From NCBI GenBank assembly GCA_023511795.1, contig JAIMAU010000001.1, positions 601,351-665,350 on the forward strand: a stretch of 64,000 bases of DNA, given 5' to 3'. Position 1 is the stretch's first letter. Each line of letters starts with the position of its first letter. This DNA comes from Armatimonadota bacterium. GTDB lineage: Bacteria > Armatimonadota > UBA5829 > DTJY01. Position numbers and translations under genes: made by a program. Below, one piece after another: positions 8,087-17,492 of the stretch. The notes under the pieces are model-generated. The model was not told the DNA's origin. It was given only the letters and a program-made list of their open reading frames with translations, and made no database searches.

Positions 8087-8875
8087 TTACCGCCTCAAAT
8101 TGTTTGCGATGCTCAGCATGTCATCTGCTGTTTGGATAGCCTTGGAATTGACCTCGTAGGCACGTTGAGCGACAATCATGTTGACCATTTCCTCGACAAC
8201 CTTTACGTTGGACATCTCAACAAACCCATGGGCAATTGTTCCAAGCCCATTGAGACCAGGTGTGTCTACTATCGGTTCGCCCGAAGCGGCTGTTGGTGCC
8301 AAAAGATTGCGGCCAAGGTTATTCAGACCTGCTGGATTGATGAATTTAGCTATCTGTATCTGCCCCAGCTCCTGAGGGGTAGTTTGGCCAGCCATTGTGA
8401 CAGATACTGTTCCATCTGAACCAATGCTGATGCTTGTTGCTTCGGCTGGGATTGTAATTTCTGGGTCGAGAGGATACCCATCTGCTGTGACTATGCGACC
8501 TTGCGAGTCTAGCTTGAATGTGCCATCCCGAGTATAGGCAGTGGTTCCATTGGGAAGCAGTACTTGGAAAAATCCATCACCTTCAATCACAAGATCTAGC
8601 GGATTGTTGGTCTGCTGGAAATCACCCTGCGAGAATATTCTGGTAATCGCAGCTGGTCTTGTGCCAAGGCCAACTTGGATGCCTGTAGGAACCATTGATC
8701 CTTGGGCTTCCGTTGTGCCTGCAGTCCTAAGCGTCTGATAAAGAAGATCTTGGAAATCAACCCGGCTCTTTTTAAATCCTGGTGTGTTTACGTTAGCCAG
8801 ATTGTTTGAGATTACATCAATGTTTAGCTGTTGTGCTGCCATGCCGGTTGCGGCGGTCCACAGCGATCTTATCAT
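8087..8875 (-). CDS. flgG: Distal rod protein FlgG
   Basis: A 262-residue axial protein with the rod/hook N-terminus ([39 protein letters not shown]) and the C-terminus [20 protein letters not shown]. FlgG forms the distal rod that passes through the P and L rings. The length matches FlgG well (about 260). AGGAGG lies nine bases upstream of the ATG. It is directly downstream of its paralogue flgF. Confidence 0.95.
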   Translation of the reverse strand: MIRSLWTAATGMAAQQLNIDVISNNLANVNTPGFKKSRVDFQDLLYQTLRTAGTTEAQGSMVPTGIQVGLGTRPAAITRIFSQGDFQQTNNPLDLVIEGDGFFQVLLPNGTTAYTRDGTFKLDSQGRIVTADGYPLDPEITIPAEATSISIGSDGTVSVTMAGQTTPQELGQIQIAKFINPAGLNNLGRNLLAPTAASGEPIVDTPGLNGLGTIAHGFVEMSNVKVVEEMVNMIVAQRAYEVNSKAIQTADDMLSIANNLRR

Positions 8876-8887
8876 TGCTCAATCCTC

Positions 8888-9568
8888 CTAAACTGTTCTA
8901 GGCATTTGGTTGATGACTTTGTCGAGTGTTTGGTCTATCGATTGGATGACTTTTTGATTTGCTTCGTATGTTCGTAACGCGCTAATCATAGAGACCATCT
9001 CAAGTACGACGTTAACATTCGAACCTTCTAAACTTCCCTGTATAACTTTTCCCGGGGTATTTGAACTATCGGTGTGAATGCGAAGCTTGTTAACAATTGT
9101 GCCGCTAACTTTCACGTTCCCTTCGGGTTCCACCGACCAATTATCACTGGTTATTGTTATCGGCCCATTTTCGCCAAGAACGAGGTTTCCTTCTTGTGTA
9201 ACCAACTGCCCGGCCTGATTGAGCTTGAAATTTCCACTTCTTGTAATAATTTCGCCGGTGGGTGTACTAACTACGAAAAAACCAGGGCCATCAATTGCCA
9301 AGTTAGTCTTAGATTCCGTGTCAATCATCTGACCAATGGTTTCGTCTTGCTTGGTGTTAAGTATTGGGATTACACATTTGACTTGGGTGGCAGATGGTCG
9401 AGACTCAGCACCATGAGCGTTTGAGAGTTCAGCTATAAAATTGGAAAATGAAACCCGCGTGCGTTTGAATCCTGGAGTGCTTACGTTTGCTAAGTTGTTT
9501 GAGATAATATCTTGTTGGTCCAGTTGCGCTATCATTGCTGACGCAGATGCATATAAACCCTGAATCAC
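8888..9568 (-). CDS. flgF: Proximal rod protein FlgF
   Basis: A 226-residue rod protein paralogous to FlgG, with the same N-terminal helix motif ([20 protein letters not shown]) and C-terminal segment VVLEMVSMISALRTYEANQK. It is somewhat shorter than FlgG, as usual for FlgF. The start is a GTG with GGAGG nine bases upstream. It is the first gene of the minus-strand flagellar run in this window. The class I genes flgB, flgC and fliE are not present. Confidence 0.9.
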   Translation of the reverse strand: MIQGLYASASAMIAQLDQQDIISNNLANVSTPGFKRTRVSFSNFIAELSNAHGAESRPSATQVKCVIPILNTKQDETIGQMIDTESKTNLAIDGPGFFVVSTPTGEIITRSGNFKLNQAGQLVTQEGNLVLGENGPITITSDNWSVEPEGNVKVSGTIVNKLRIHTDSSNTPGKVIQGSLEGSNVNVVLEMVSMISALRTYEANQKVIQSIDQTLDKVINQMPRTV

Positions 9569-9697
9569 TTTGCGTTACCTCCGCATTACTTTTCGACCGT
9601 CTGGCGGTGTAACTTTAGCGGTATTTTCAAATGTCTTGCCAGTAGCCAAATTCCATAAGTTCAATGTCGTTTAGGCAAATGATGCCCTACAATTCCC

Positions 9698-9713
9698 TGG
9701 CATAGTAATTGCT
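9698..9713 (+). promoter_or_regulatory. Sigma-54 (RpoN) -24/-12 promoter
   Basis: TGGCATAGTAATTGCT fits the consensus TGGCAYRNNNNTTGCW at every defined position, with GG at 9699-9700 and GC at 9711-9712 exactly ten bases apart. It points along the plus strand into the glycan block, about 80 bases before the first gene, not into the flagellar operon. No activator gene is adjacent. Confidence 0.6.
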
Positions 9714-9803
9714 GTATATTCAGTGCTCTGAATGCTATCGAAAGGTGCTGCTTGCATTAAGAACGGTAACTAATAAGTATGTGGGGAGATATTCTCCAGG
9801 CAA

Positions 9804-10298
9804 ATGGATATTAGGCGGCATTCTGATTACAAACCTATAAAAATTGCTTTCTTCGATGTGGACGGCGTCCTTACGGATGGAACAAAGTTCTATCACGAAG
9901 ACGGCACAGTTTCTAAGCTTTTTCACGACCAAGATAGCACAGGCTTGCGAATGTTAACCCAAAATGGGGTGGAGGTCATTATAATTTCCGCCGATGAGCG
10001 CGTTAATAGAAATTGGGCGGAACATCAAAGCCTGCCTTTCTATTGCACAGCTGACAAGGCAGAAACCGTAGCAGAGTTATTGGACAAGAAGGGATATGAT
10101 GGCAAATCGGCGGCTTTTGTGGGAGATGACCTGAGGGATCTTGAAGCCATGAAGCTTGTTAGATATTCAATGGCGCCTGCAAATGCATCGCAGCAAGTGC
10201 GTCGAGTGGCGAGGTTTCGGCTTCGCCGTGCCGGTGGCTCGGGTGCTGGGCGTGAGGCGGCAGAATTAATTTTGCGGATAAACCGTTTTATTTTTTAG
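9804..10298 (+). CDS. KdsC/NeuA-type HAD phosphatase
   Basis: A 164-residue HAD phosphatase of the small C0 subclass, which includes KDO-8-phosphate phosphatase KdsC and the C-terminal phosphatase domain of CMP-acylneuraminate synthetases. Visible motifs are FFDVDGVLTDG (catalytic Asp pair, residues 16-26), the ISADERVNRNWAE segment, a Lys in TADKAE, and FVGDDLRDLEAM. The natural substrate is probably a nonulosonic or octulosonic sugar phosphate, but no synthase for either is adjacent. GGAGATATTCTCC at 9785-9797, just before the ATG, is a short inverted repeat that could hide the ribosome site. It is the first gene behind the sigma-54 site. Confidence 0.8.
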   Translation: MDIRRHSDYKPIKIAFFDVDGVLTDGTKFYHEDGTVSKLFHDQDSTGLRMLTQNGVEVIIISADERVNRNWAEHQSLPFYCTADKAETVAELLDKKGYDGKSAAFVGDDLRDLEAMKLVRYSMAPANASQQVRRVARFRLRRAGGSGAGREAAELILRINRFIF

Positions 10299-10364
10299 AA
10301 ATATCGCTTGTTACTGCGATTGAATATGTGGTGTTCTAAATTTCAGGAAGTAAAGGAGTAGCCA

Positions 10365-12134
10365 ATGAGAAGCGTGGTGTTGCTCGCGGCAGGAATGGGA
10401 ACAAGGCTTGGCTCAATGACAGAAAAGTTGCCCAAATGCCTTATTCCATTTAATGGTAAAACGCTTCTAGAGTACACCATTGAGAAGCTCCTACGCTTTA
10501 ACTTTGATAATATCGTGGTAGTTGCTGGTTATCGCCATGAACAAGTGCGCCGGATTGTTCCGGATATCTTGGTGAACGAGGATTATGCCACCACCCAGCC
10601 TCCTTATTCCCTCCGTATAGGTCTTGAAAGAGTCCCTCATGGACCTGTTCTTGTCATGGATGCGGATATTTATTTCGAGGATCGTGTGCTCGAGGAAATT
10701 CTCAAAATGGGGGACAGGTCTTTTGTTATTACCTACACTGCCGAATCTAAGCTGGAGCCAGGTAGCCGTGTGAATGTTAAAGATGGTCGAGTCGTTCAAA
10801 TCGGACGCTATATTTCACCCTTATTCCCTTGGCAAATCCACAGCGGGATTACTCATATTAGTTCGGCCGACTTTGATTACTACAAGTATCTTGCCAATCA
10901 GGATACATTCCGCACAACCGAAATGCATGTTCTTTTGAATGAATTGTGCAAGAAAAGACCAATTCTTGCTATCAATATGGAGAAAGCAAGGGTTGAGCGA
11001 AAAACAGGGGATATCTTTCTCGATGGAGGTTCATTTTCTGACGTATTAGTGACCGAGGAGGACAATATAATAAGGAAGGAAAGCGCGAAGGATACGGAAA
11101 GGCTAATAAACGAGATATATTATCTCCGTGATTTGCCTGAAGACCTTCGGCCCTATTTTACAGAGCTTTTGGATTACAGCGTCGAAGGACCAGTTGTTTG
11201 GTATACGATGCCACATTATCCTCAGCCTTCGCTTAAGAAGCTTATTCTTTCAGGCCAGTTTACCGCACTTGATGCAGTAGAAGTTCTTACTAGAATAGTT
11301 AAATTCCTAGTTGAAAAGGTCTACGTGCTGCGTCGTATCGATGCCCCGGCAAGCTACACTGCTTCTGTGCACTTTAATAGGGTTGATGTTCGCCGTGAAA
11401 TGGCTTTAAAGCGAGCTCCAATATTAAAGCAGGTTTTTGGGGCAAAGCATTACATAATTAACGGCTTGGAGTATGAGAATCCGTTTGACATAATCGAAAA
11501 GATTAGAACTCGTGTAAAATTGGTGAGCACTCTTCAACCGCCGTATCTGTGCATGATTCACGGCGATCCACATTTCGACAACCTGCTGATTGACACGTCG
11601 CAGACGCCTTGCGGTTTTCGCCTGGTAGACCCGAAGGGTTTCTGTGCCGGAGACCCCATGTACGATATATCTAAGCTTTTCCATGATTTTCAAGGTCTTT
11701 ACGACTTTATATATGAATACATGTTTGATTTGAATTGGCAACTGCAAGGTGATGTTTTTGAAGCCGAATTCCAAATTCATAACTGTGCCGCGCTTCGAGA
11801 GTTTCAAAAGATTAATGAATATTTCCCAACAATTGTTTCACAGTTTTTTGAGAGCGACCCAAACTGGTATTTGCGCATGAAATTCATTGAGGCAATTCAT
11901 TTTAATTGCCTTCAGCCGTTTCATATTAAAGGAGATGGCATAGAGTCGAAAGCAATTGCTATGTTTCTTGTTGGCGTTCAGCAGATGAACAACTTTTGGG
12001 AAATGGTCCCACCCGACCTCAAGAAGGAAGATATGAAGTATAAGTTGGTTAATATCAACACTATTGAGGACTTTACATACGCACGAAGCCTGATTAAGTC
12101 AGATTTGAATGAAGAACAAGCAAAAGCAGCTTGA
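10365..12134 (+). CDS. Sugar/polyol nucleotidyltransferase fused to APH/choline-kinase-like kinase
   Basis: This 589-residue protein joins two enzymes. Residues 1-235 are an NTP transferase of the MobA/LicC/RmlA fold: LLAAGMGTRLG (6-16), PKCLIPFNGKTL (23-34), VMDADIYF (97-104). Residues 250-580 are an aminoglycoside/choline-kinase fold with the Brenner loop HGDPHFDN (399-406) and metal site DPKG (422-425). Together they would phosphorylate a small alcohol or sugar and activate it as an NDP derivative, as LicA and LicC do separately for choline. The next gene has a CDP-glycerol-type transferase domain, suggesting a CDP-activated donor. The substrate is unknown. AAAGGAG precedes the ATG. Confidence 0.8.
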   Translation: MRSVVLLAAGMGTRLGSMTEKLPKCLIPFNGKTLLEYTIEKLLRFNFDNIVVVAGYRHEQVRRIVPDILVNEDYATTQPPYSLRIGLERVPHGPVLVMDADIYFEDRVLEEILKMGDRSFVITYTAESKLEPGSRVNVKDGRVVQIGRYISPLFPWQIHSGITHISSADFDYYKYLANQDTFRTTEMHVLLNELCKKRPILAINMEKARVERKTGDIFLDGGSFSDVLVTEEDNIIRKESAKDTERLINEIYYLRDLPEDLRPYFTELLDYSVEGPVVWYTMPHYPQPSLKKLILSGQFTALDAVEVLTRIVKFLVEKVYVLRRIDAPASYTASVHFNRVDVRREMALKRAPILKQVFGAKHYIINGLEYENPFDIIEKIRTRVKLVSTLQPPYLCMIHGDPHFDNLLIDTSQTPCGFRLVDPKGFCAGDPMYDISKLFHDFQGLYDFIYEYMFDLNWQLQGDVFEAEFQIHNCAALREFQKINEYFPTIVSQFFESDPNWYLRMKFIEAIHFNCLQPFHIKGDGIESKAIAMFLVGVQQMNNFWEMVPPDLKKEDMKYKLVNINTIEDFTYARSLIKSDLNEEQAKAA

Positions 12135-12158
12135 GAATACCAAAACGGAGAAGTGCGA

Positions 12159-15100
12159 ATGGTAGAAAAAAAGGTTCTAGGAAGGCATGAGAGAAGAGTA
12201 GCTTGTTATGCGACGTTACCGTTCCAATTGCGGTCTCTCAAACCAATCGCTGATGGATTTGAGGATTCACTTATTAGCTATAGTCATAAGGAGATAATGG
12301 ATTGGCAGCCAGATGTTATTATTACTGCCGATGTCTCACAGTTGCCTCTTTTTCGTGAGTACTGCGATGCCCACAATGTCTTATTAATAGGTATGAGACA
12401 TGGTCCAGCTACAAAATACACTTCTCCTGAAAAAGAATACTCCGTCGCAGACTATGTTTGCGCCAGCGATTGGGATGTGGACGATTTTACGAAGGCTGAT
12501 GTTAGACCGAAACGAGGTTTCTTGCTTACCGGCAATCCCTGGGTAGACGACGTATTCAAAATTCCCGAGCGCAAACTTTGTAAGGATGCTCCTACAATTC
12601 TTTTTGCTCCAACCTATAATCCTGAAGTCAGCGCGGCTAAGTTTTTCGAAGATAAGCTTGCAAATCTTATCCATTCGGTATATCCAAAAAGTAAAATCAT
12701 TATCAAACCGCATCCTGCTATTCTACAATATGACCATCCGTATGTTGTTCAACACCGCGAAATATTTCGCCGATGGATTAGACAGTGGCTTGCTATATGC
12801 CAGGATTCGAATCTTGTTTCATTGATTGATGACCCCACAGCATCAATTAGTCGGTTCTTTCCAGATGCGGATATTCTAATTTCTGATGGCTCATCGTTAA
12901 TATTTGAGTTCATGGTGCTAAATCGCCCAATTCTTTTGTATACGAGCCCTGAGAAAGTAGGAATATGGGAGTATGATTCAAGGGCGCTTGGCAATGCCTG
13001 GCGCGATGTGGGAACGGAGTTCACTACGCGAGAGGAGTTCATTTTTGCTTTAAAGAACGCTTTTGTCAATCATTCCGAAAAACACAGCGCAAAGCAGAAG
13101 CAGTACACAAATATTCTTTATGGCAACTACCAAGATGGGCGATCAACAGAACGAGTAATCCAAAGCATCAAAAATCTGCCTTATCTGGATATAGCGCTTC
13201 TAGCGGACAAAAATGCAAGCCATGTAAGAGAGTTCAGCGAAGGGTTGAGCAATATTCTCAGGAATAGCACCATACATGTTCTTGAAAACATAGAACCTGA
13301 GGAAAAAGACTTTCAGCTAAATGCCTTTTTTGAGAAGAGCGATTCACAGTTTGTTATGGTGATTGATTATGATGGGGGAAAGAAGTTGCAATGTGCAGAT
13401 TTCGTTAGCCGTTCGCTACAAATTATGTCGCAAGACGAATCAATTGCAGCTGCCGGCAGGTTGGTAGATGGGTGGATTGAACGCAGTTTTGCAATTTTTG
13501 ATAGAAAAAAGGTCTTGGGCGTGGGTGGATTCTCCAAGTCAGATTCTGACTTATGCATGAGGCTTTTAGAGAAAGGTTGGAAAGTAATCTCTGCATGGGA
13601 CGATAGACCGGTGATTAGATTTGAAAGCGGCTTTTATGATGAGGAATACGGCGTGCGGTGGATGGCAGAAGAAGCAGTTATGCGTGTTGGATGGAGTGTG
13701 TGCAACGTTAAGAAATTCCCACCTTTATGCCTCACATTCGATGTTGTGTGTTCGAATTCCAAACATTATCCAAACTTCCCATTTAACCTAAAAATATGCG
13801 AAGGCGATGCAACAATTAAAGAAATTCGCTTTGATAAGTCCTATAAGAAAGAAAAAGTTGAGATTTTGCTTCCTTGTATTACAGGACCCCATATTCTTCG
13901 ATTTATAAGCGATGAGTCCTATGTCCCTCGCGAGATTGGCATAAACGGCGACCCTAGAAGGCTTTCAGTAATGGTTAACAATGTAAAACTAAATGAGCAA
14001 TTCCTACATAAACATATACAGACTGAATGCCCAGTTCGTTTAATTGCCTTCTACTTGCCGCAGTTTCATCCCATACCTGAAAACGATAAGTGGTGGGGAA
14101 AAGGCTTTACGGATTGGGATAATGTTCAAAAAGCTAAACCATTATTTAAGGGACACTACCAACCACACGTGCCCGCAGACTTAGGTTATTATGACCTTCG
14201 TAACCCTGAAGTTCGTGAAGCGCAAGCTGAAATGGCAAAAAAATATGGGATAGAAGGCTTTTGTTACTGGCATTATTGGTTCAATGGAAAAATGCTGCTA
14301 GAGAGACCATTTAATGAGGTGCTTGAGTCTGGAGAGCCTGATTTTCCCTTCTGTCTTGCGTGGGCTAATGAGAATTGGACGCGAAATTGGGATGGGCATG
14401 AAAACCTAATTCTTCAGCCTCAGGAGTATGGTGGAGAGGCTGATGATATTGCTCATTTCGAATGGTTGCTAAAGGCATTTAGAGACCCACGATACATTAA
14501 AGTAGATGGGAAGCCCTTATTCCTTATATACAGACCCATGGATATCCCAAATGTTGAAAAAACGCTTGCATTGTGGCGGCAGTTAGCTAGGAGTTCTGGG
14601 TTGCAAGGCTTGTATGTAACCGCCATCAGAATCAGTCTCGACAAAACGGTAGACGGGTACTGGTTAAAGCAAGGTTTCGATGCTGAGCTACTATTTCAGC
14701 CATCTTTTGGAAAGCTGTGGGATAAATATGGAGCGGGTGAACTCCCGGGGGTTCTTAATAAATATGGCGAGGGTGATGGCGAGCCTGGGCTTATTTTGAA
14801 TTACAATGACGCGTGGCGTGTAATGGCTGGCATGGAAGGCAACTGTTTGCGAACAGTAGTGCCTTCTTGGGATAACACTCCACGTAGAAAATATGGGGCT
14901 TTCATTCTAAGAGATTCTACGCCTAAGGCATATGGCGAGTGGCTAAAACTTGAAATTGAGCGTGTGAGCAGTAGGCCTCCAGAACAGCGGATTGTCTTTA
15001 TCAATGCTTGGAATGAATGGGGTGAGGGTAATCATTTGGAGCCAGATGTTCGCTTCGGGCATGGCTACCTCGAGGCTACCAAGCGAGCAATTATTGGTGT

Positions 15101-17441
15101 TCAAACAGCAAGGCTTTATTCAGTGGGTAGGTTGCACGAAGCTGTTTCACTACTAGAAGAGCATATCATGGCAGATCAGAATGATGCTCAGGCATATAAC
15201 GACCTTGGCGTCCTGTACTTCGAAAAAGGCGAAATTGAGAAAGCGCAATATTGCCTTGAGAAATCGCTTGCGCTAGATGGGACCGATGATACTGTTCGGA
15301 AAAACCTTATGGACCTTTATCTTGCTTGCGGGCAATCGGAAAGAGTAGCAAGGCTAACTAGCAATGCCCAAGAGGATTCTAACTATCCGAGCTGCAAGTC
15401 TGCCAGGCCTAGGATAATTGCAATACTTGCCGCTTACAATGAAGGCGACGTTATATACCATGTAATTCGGGATTTAATCGAACAAGATATTGAAGTATAC
15501 CTTCTAAACCATCATTCAACAGACAACACAGTTGAAGAAGCATCAAAATGGTTGGGCAAAGGTCTTATAGGCATAGAATTGTTTCCTGAAGAGAGTGGTC
15601 TCGACATTCCAAATGATGTATTTGCTCTGCGCTATATTCTTATGCGCAAGGAGCAGCTTGTTCGAAAATTTGGTCCTGGTTGGTACATCAACGCAGATGC
15701 AGATGAGTTCCGCGAGTCGCCCTGGCCTGGCCTGAATCTTCGCGAGGGAATCGAACGTGTAGACGCATTGGGATACAATACAATCAATTTTGCAATTTTT
15801 GATTTTAAGCCAACTGATAATTCATTTGTGCCTGGAGATGATGTCCGCAAATACTTGACCGGTTACTCCGCACCTGCTGTTTCGTGGGACAAAATGCAGG
15901 CAAGATGTTGGAAGTATTGGGGCCAGGATTTCAAACTTTGGCATACCGGTGGCCATCTAGTTCAATTCGAAGGTAGGCGTGTGTTTCCCATCCCGTTTAT
16001 CCTCAGGCATTACCCAATTAGAAGCGAAGCACATGGGGAGACTAAGATATTCGGCCAACGGAAAAACCGCTTTGATGAAAATGAAAAAGCCGCTAACTGG
16101 CATGTACAATATGACGATATCACTCGAGAAAATAAGAGATTCCTGTGGGACAAGTCCCAGCTTACCCAATATAACAGAGACGAAGTATGCCGCCAAATCC
16201 ATAAAAGATTCGCTGGTTTGGAACTATCTGAGGATAATAGCGAAATAAGGATTGCAATTGTAGTTCTAGTCCATAACCAGCTCGATGACACAAGAAAGTG
16301 CCTGGAGAGCATAAGGCGACATACAAACCTGCCGTATGAGCTTGTGGTGGTGGATAATGGCTCCACAGATGGCACAGAGCAGTATCTTGATGAGATTAAG
16401 ACCAAATGGAATTCAAAACATTGCAGGGCAATCAAAGTCATACGCCATGAGACTAATCTTGGTTATGCGGCAGGCAACAACTCAGGTATTTTGGCCTCTG
16501 AGGGTGCATATGTTGTTATTCTAAACAACGATACAGTAGTTACTCCTGGTTGGCTTGAGCGCCTGGTTAGATGTGCGGATGATGACCCACGCATTGGTAT
16601 TGTTGGGCCTGTGAGCAATAATGTCTCAGGTTCTCAACATGTCGAGAGCGTTGATTATGACCAGTCTACTCTAAAGGGGCTTGATGAATTCGCCGAGAAG
16701 TGGGCTGCTTTGCATGATAGGCAGATTAGACCAATAACGAGAGTTGTTGGTTTCTGTATGTTGATAAAACGTGAGGTAATCGAAACAATCGGCGGCTTTG
16801 ACCCAAGATTTGGGATAGGTAACTTCGAGGATGATGATTTTTCAATTCGTGCCGCAATTGCAGGATATCATTCTGTAATAGGGCAGGACTGTTTTATTCA
16901 CCACACTGGCAGTCGAACTTTTGTTGGTCAAAAGATTGATCATAATGCGCTTATGCGAAAAAATTGGGACCTTTTTAAAGCAAAGTGGGGTATACCAGCT
17001 GAACTACCTTTAGGTGTACCGTACAACATGTCATTTCTTCTAAAGCAAACGTTCGATCCGGAGCGCCATCGTTGCCCACTGGAAATCTCGAGTTCATCTC
17101 TTGTGTGGTTTGTTGCACCAGAGTGGGATAAGTTCGAAACATGGTGTCCGGTAATTGAAGAATATTTACGCTCAGATGTATCAAAAAAAGATGCGCTTCT
17201 TAGCATGTATGCTGGACCACGCACAGCAAGTGATTCAAGTGCGGCAGCCGAACTGGTGGCTGATTTTTTGGCAAAACTGGGTATCGATGAGGGTCAAGCT
17301 CCTGACATTGAAATAACAGAAGAGCTTCCTAAAAGCGGAAATGTGCAAATTATACTGTCGAACGGCAGGTTGGATGAATTTTTGCAATTTCAGTACCCTG
17401 GCCAATGCGTTCGCATAGATGAATTGCGGAAGGCAGCGTAG
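12159..17441 (+). CDS. Giant mosaic glycosyl/glycerophosphotransferase (TagF-like, WbsX-like, TPR, two GT2)
   Basis: A roughly 1760-residue cytoplasmic protein without signal peptide. In order: a CDP-glycerol glycerophosphotransferase (TagB/TagF) domain, about 1-340, with MRHGPATKY, IIKPHP and ILISDGSS; a GT2-like stretch, about 345-520, lacking a clear DxD; a WbsX/GH99-like domain, 625-985 (AFYLPQFHPIPENDKWWGKG, WANENWTRNWDG, NAWNEWGEGNHLEPD); a short TPR, 990-1065; a GT2-type domain, 1085-1300, with NADADEFRE; a canonical GT2, 1365-1600, with VVVDNGSTDGTE and ILNNDTVVTPGW; then an unassigned tail. It likely builds a repeating surface polymer or flagellar glycan with phosphodiester links. 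ATG 12159 is preferred, with CGGAG eight bases upstream. The GTG at 12153 is only two bases from that site. Confidence 0.8.
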   Translation: MVEKKVLGRHERRVACYATLPFQLRSLKPIADGFEDSLISYSHKEIMDWQPDVIITADVSQLPLFREYCDAHNVLLIGMRHGPATKYTSPEKEYSVADYVCASDWDVDDFTKADVRPKRGFLLTGNPWVDDVFKIPERKLCKDAPTILFAPTYNPEVSAAKFFEDKLANLIHSVYPKSKIIIKPHPAILQYDHPYVVQHREIFRRWIRQWLAICQDSNLVSLIDDPTASISRFFPDADILISDGSSLIFEFMVLNRPILLYTSPEKVGIWEYDSRALGNAWRDVGTEFTTREEFIFALKNAFVNHSEKHSAKQKQYTNILYGNYQDGRSTERVIQSIKNLPYLDIALLADKNASHVREFSEGLSNILRNSTIHVLENIEPEEKDFQLNAFFEKSDSQFVMVIDYDGGKKLQCADFVSRSLQIMSQDESIAAAGRLVDGWIERSFAIFDRKKVLGVGGFSKSDSDLCMRLLEKGWKVISAWDDRPVIRFESGFYDEEYGVRWMAEEAVMRVGWSVCNVKKFPPLCLTFDVVCSNSKHYPNFPFNLKICEGDATIKEIRFDKSYKKEKVEILLPCITGPHILRFISDESYVPREIGINGDPRRLSVMVNNVKLNEQFLHKHIQTECPVRLIAFYLPQFHPIPENDKWWGKGFTDWDNVQKAKPLFKGHYQPHVPADLGYYDLRNPEVREAQAEMAKKYGIEGFCYWHYWFNGKMLLERPFNEVLESGEPDFPFCLAWANENWTRNWDGHENLILQPQEYGGEADDIAHFEWLLKAFRDPRYIKVDGKPLFLIYRPMDIPNVEKTLALWRQLARSSGLQGLYVTAIRISLDKTVDGYWLKQGFDAELLFQPSFGKLWDKYGAGELPGVLNKYGEGDGEPGLILNYNDAWRVMAGMEGNCLRTVVPSWDNTPRRKYGAFILRDSTPKAYGEWLKLEIERVSSRPPEQRIVFINAWNEWGEGNHLEPDVRFGHGYLEATKRAIIGVQTARLYSVGRLHEAVSLLEEHIMADQNDAQAYNDLGVLYFEKGEIEKAQYCLEKSLALDGTDDTVRKNLMDLYLACGQSERVARLTSNAQEDSNYPSCKSARPRIIAILAAYNEGDVIYHVIRDLIEQDIEVYLLNHHSTDNTVEEASKWLGKGLIGIELFPEESGLDIPNDVFALRYILMRKEQLVRKFGPGWYINADADEFRESPWPGLNLREGIERVDALGYNTINFAIFDFKPTDNSFVPGDDVRKYLTGYSAPAVSWDKMQARCWKYWGQDFKLWHTGGHLVQFEGRRVFPIPFILRHYPIRSEAHGETKIFGQRKNRFDENEKAANWHVQYDDITRENKRFLWDKSQLTQYNRDEVCRQIHKRFAGLELSEDNSEIRIAIVVLVHNQLDDTRKCLESIRRHTNLPYELVVVDNGSTDGTEQYLDEIKTKWNSKHCRAIKVIRHETNLGYAAGNNSGILASEGAYVVILNNDTVVTPGWLERLVRCADDDPRIGIVGPVSNNVSGSQHVESVDYDQSTLKGLDEFAEKWAALHDRQIRPITRVVGFCMLIKREVIETIGGFDPRFGIGNFEDDDFSIRAAIAGYHSVIGQDCFIHHTGSRTFVGQKIDHNALMRKNWDLFKAKWGIPAELPLGVPYNMSFLLKQTFDPERHRCPLEISSSSLVWFVAPEWDKFETWCPVIEEYLRSDVSKKDALLSMYAGPRTASDSSAAAELVADFLAKLGIDEGQAPDIEITEELPKSGNVQIILSNGRLDEFLQFQYPGQCVRIDELRKAA

Positions 17442-17492
17442 TTAGGCATGACAACATAATAGTTGATTTTGTGTCGGAGGCGAGATATTAAA

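Noticed and set aside
9626..9641. TGGCAAGACATTTGAA on minus as a sigma-54 promoter for flgF
   Set aside because: The essential -12 GC is GA and the Y position is A; too weak to list, although position and direction fit.
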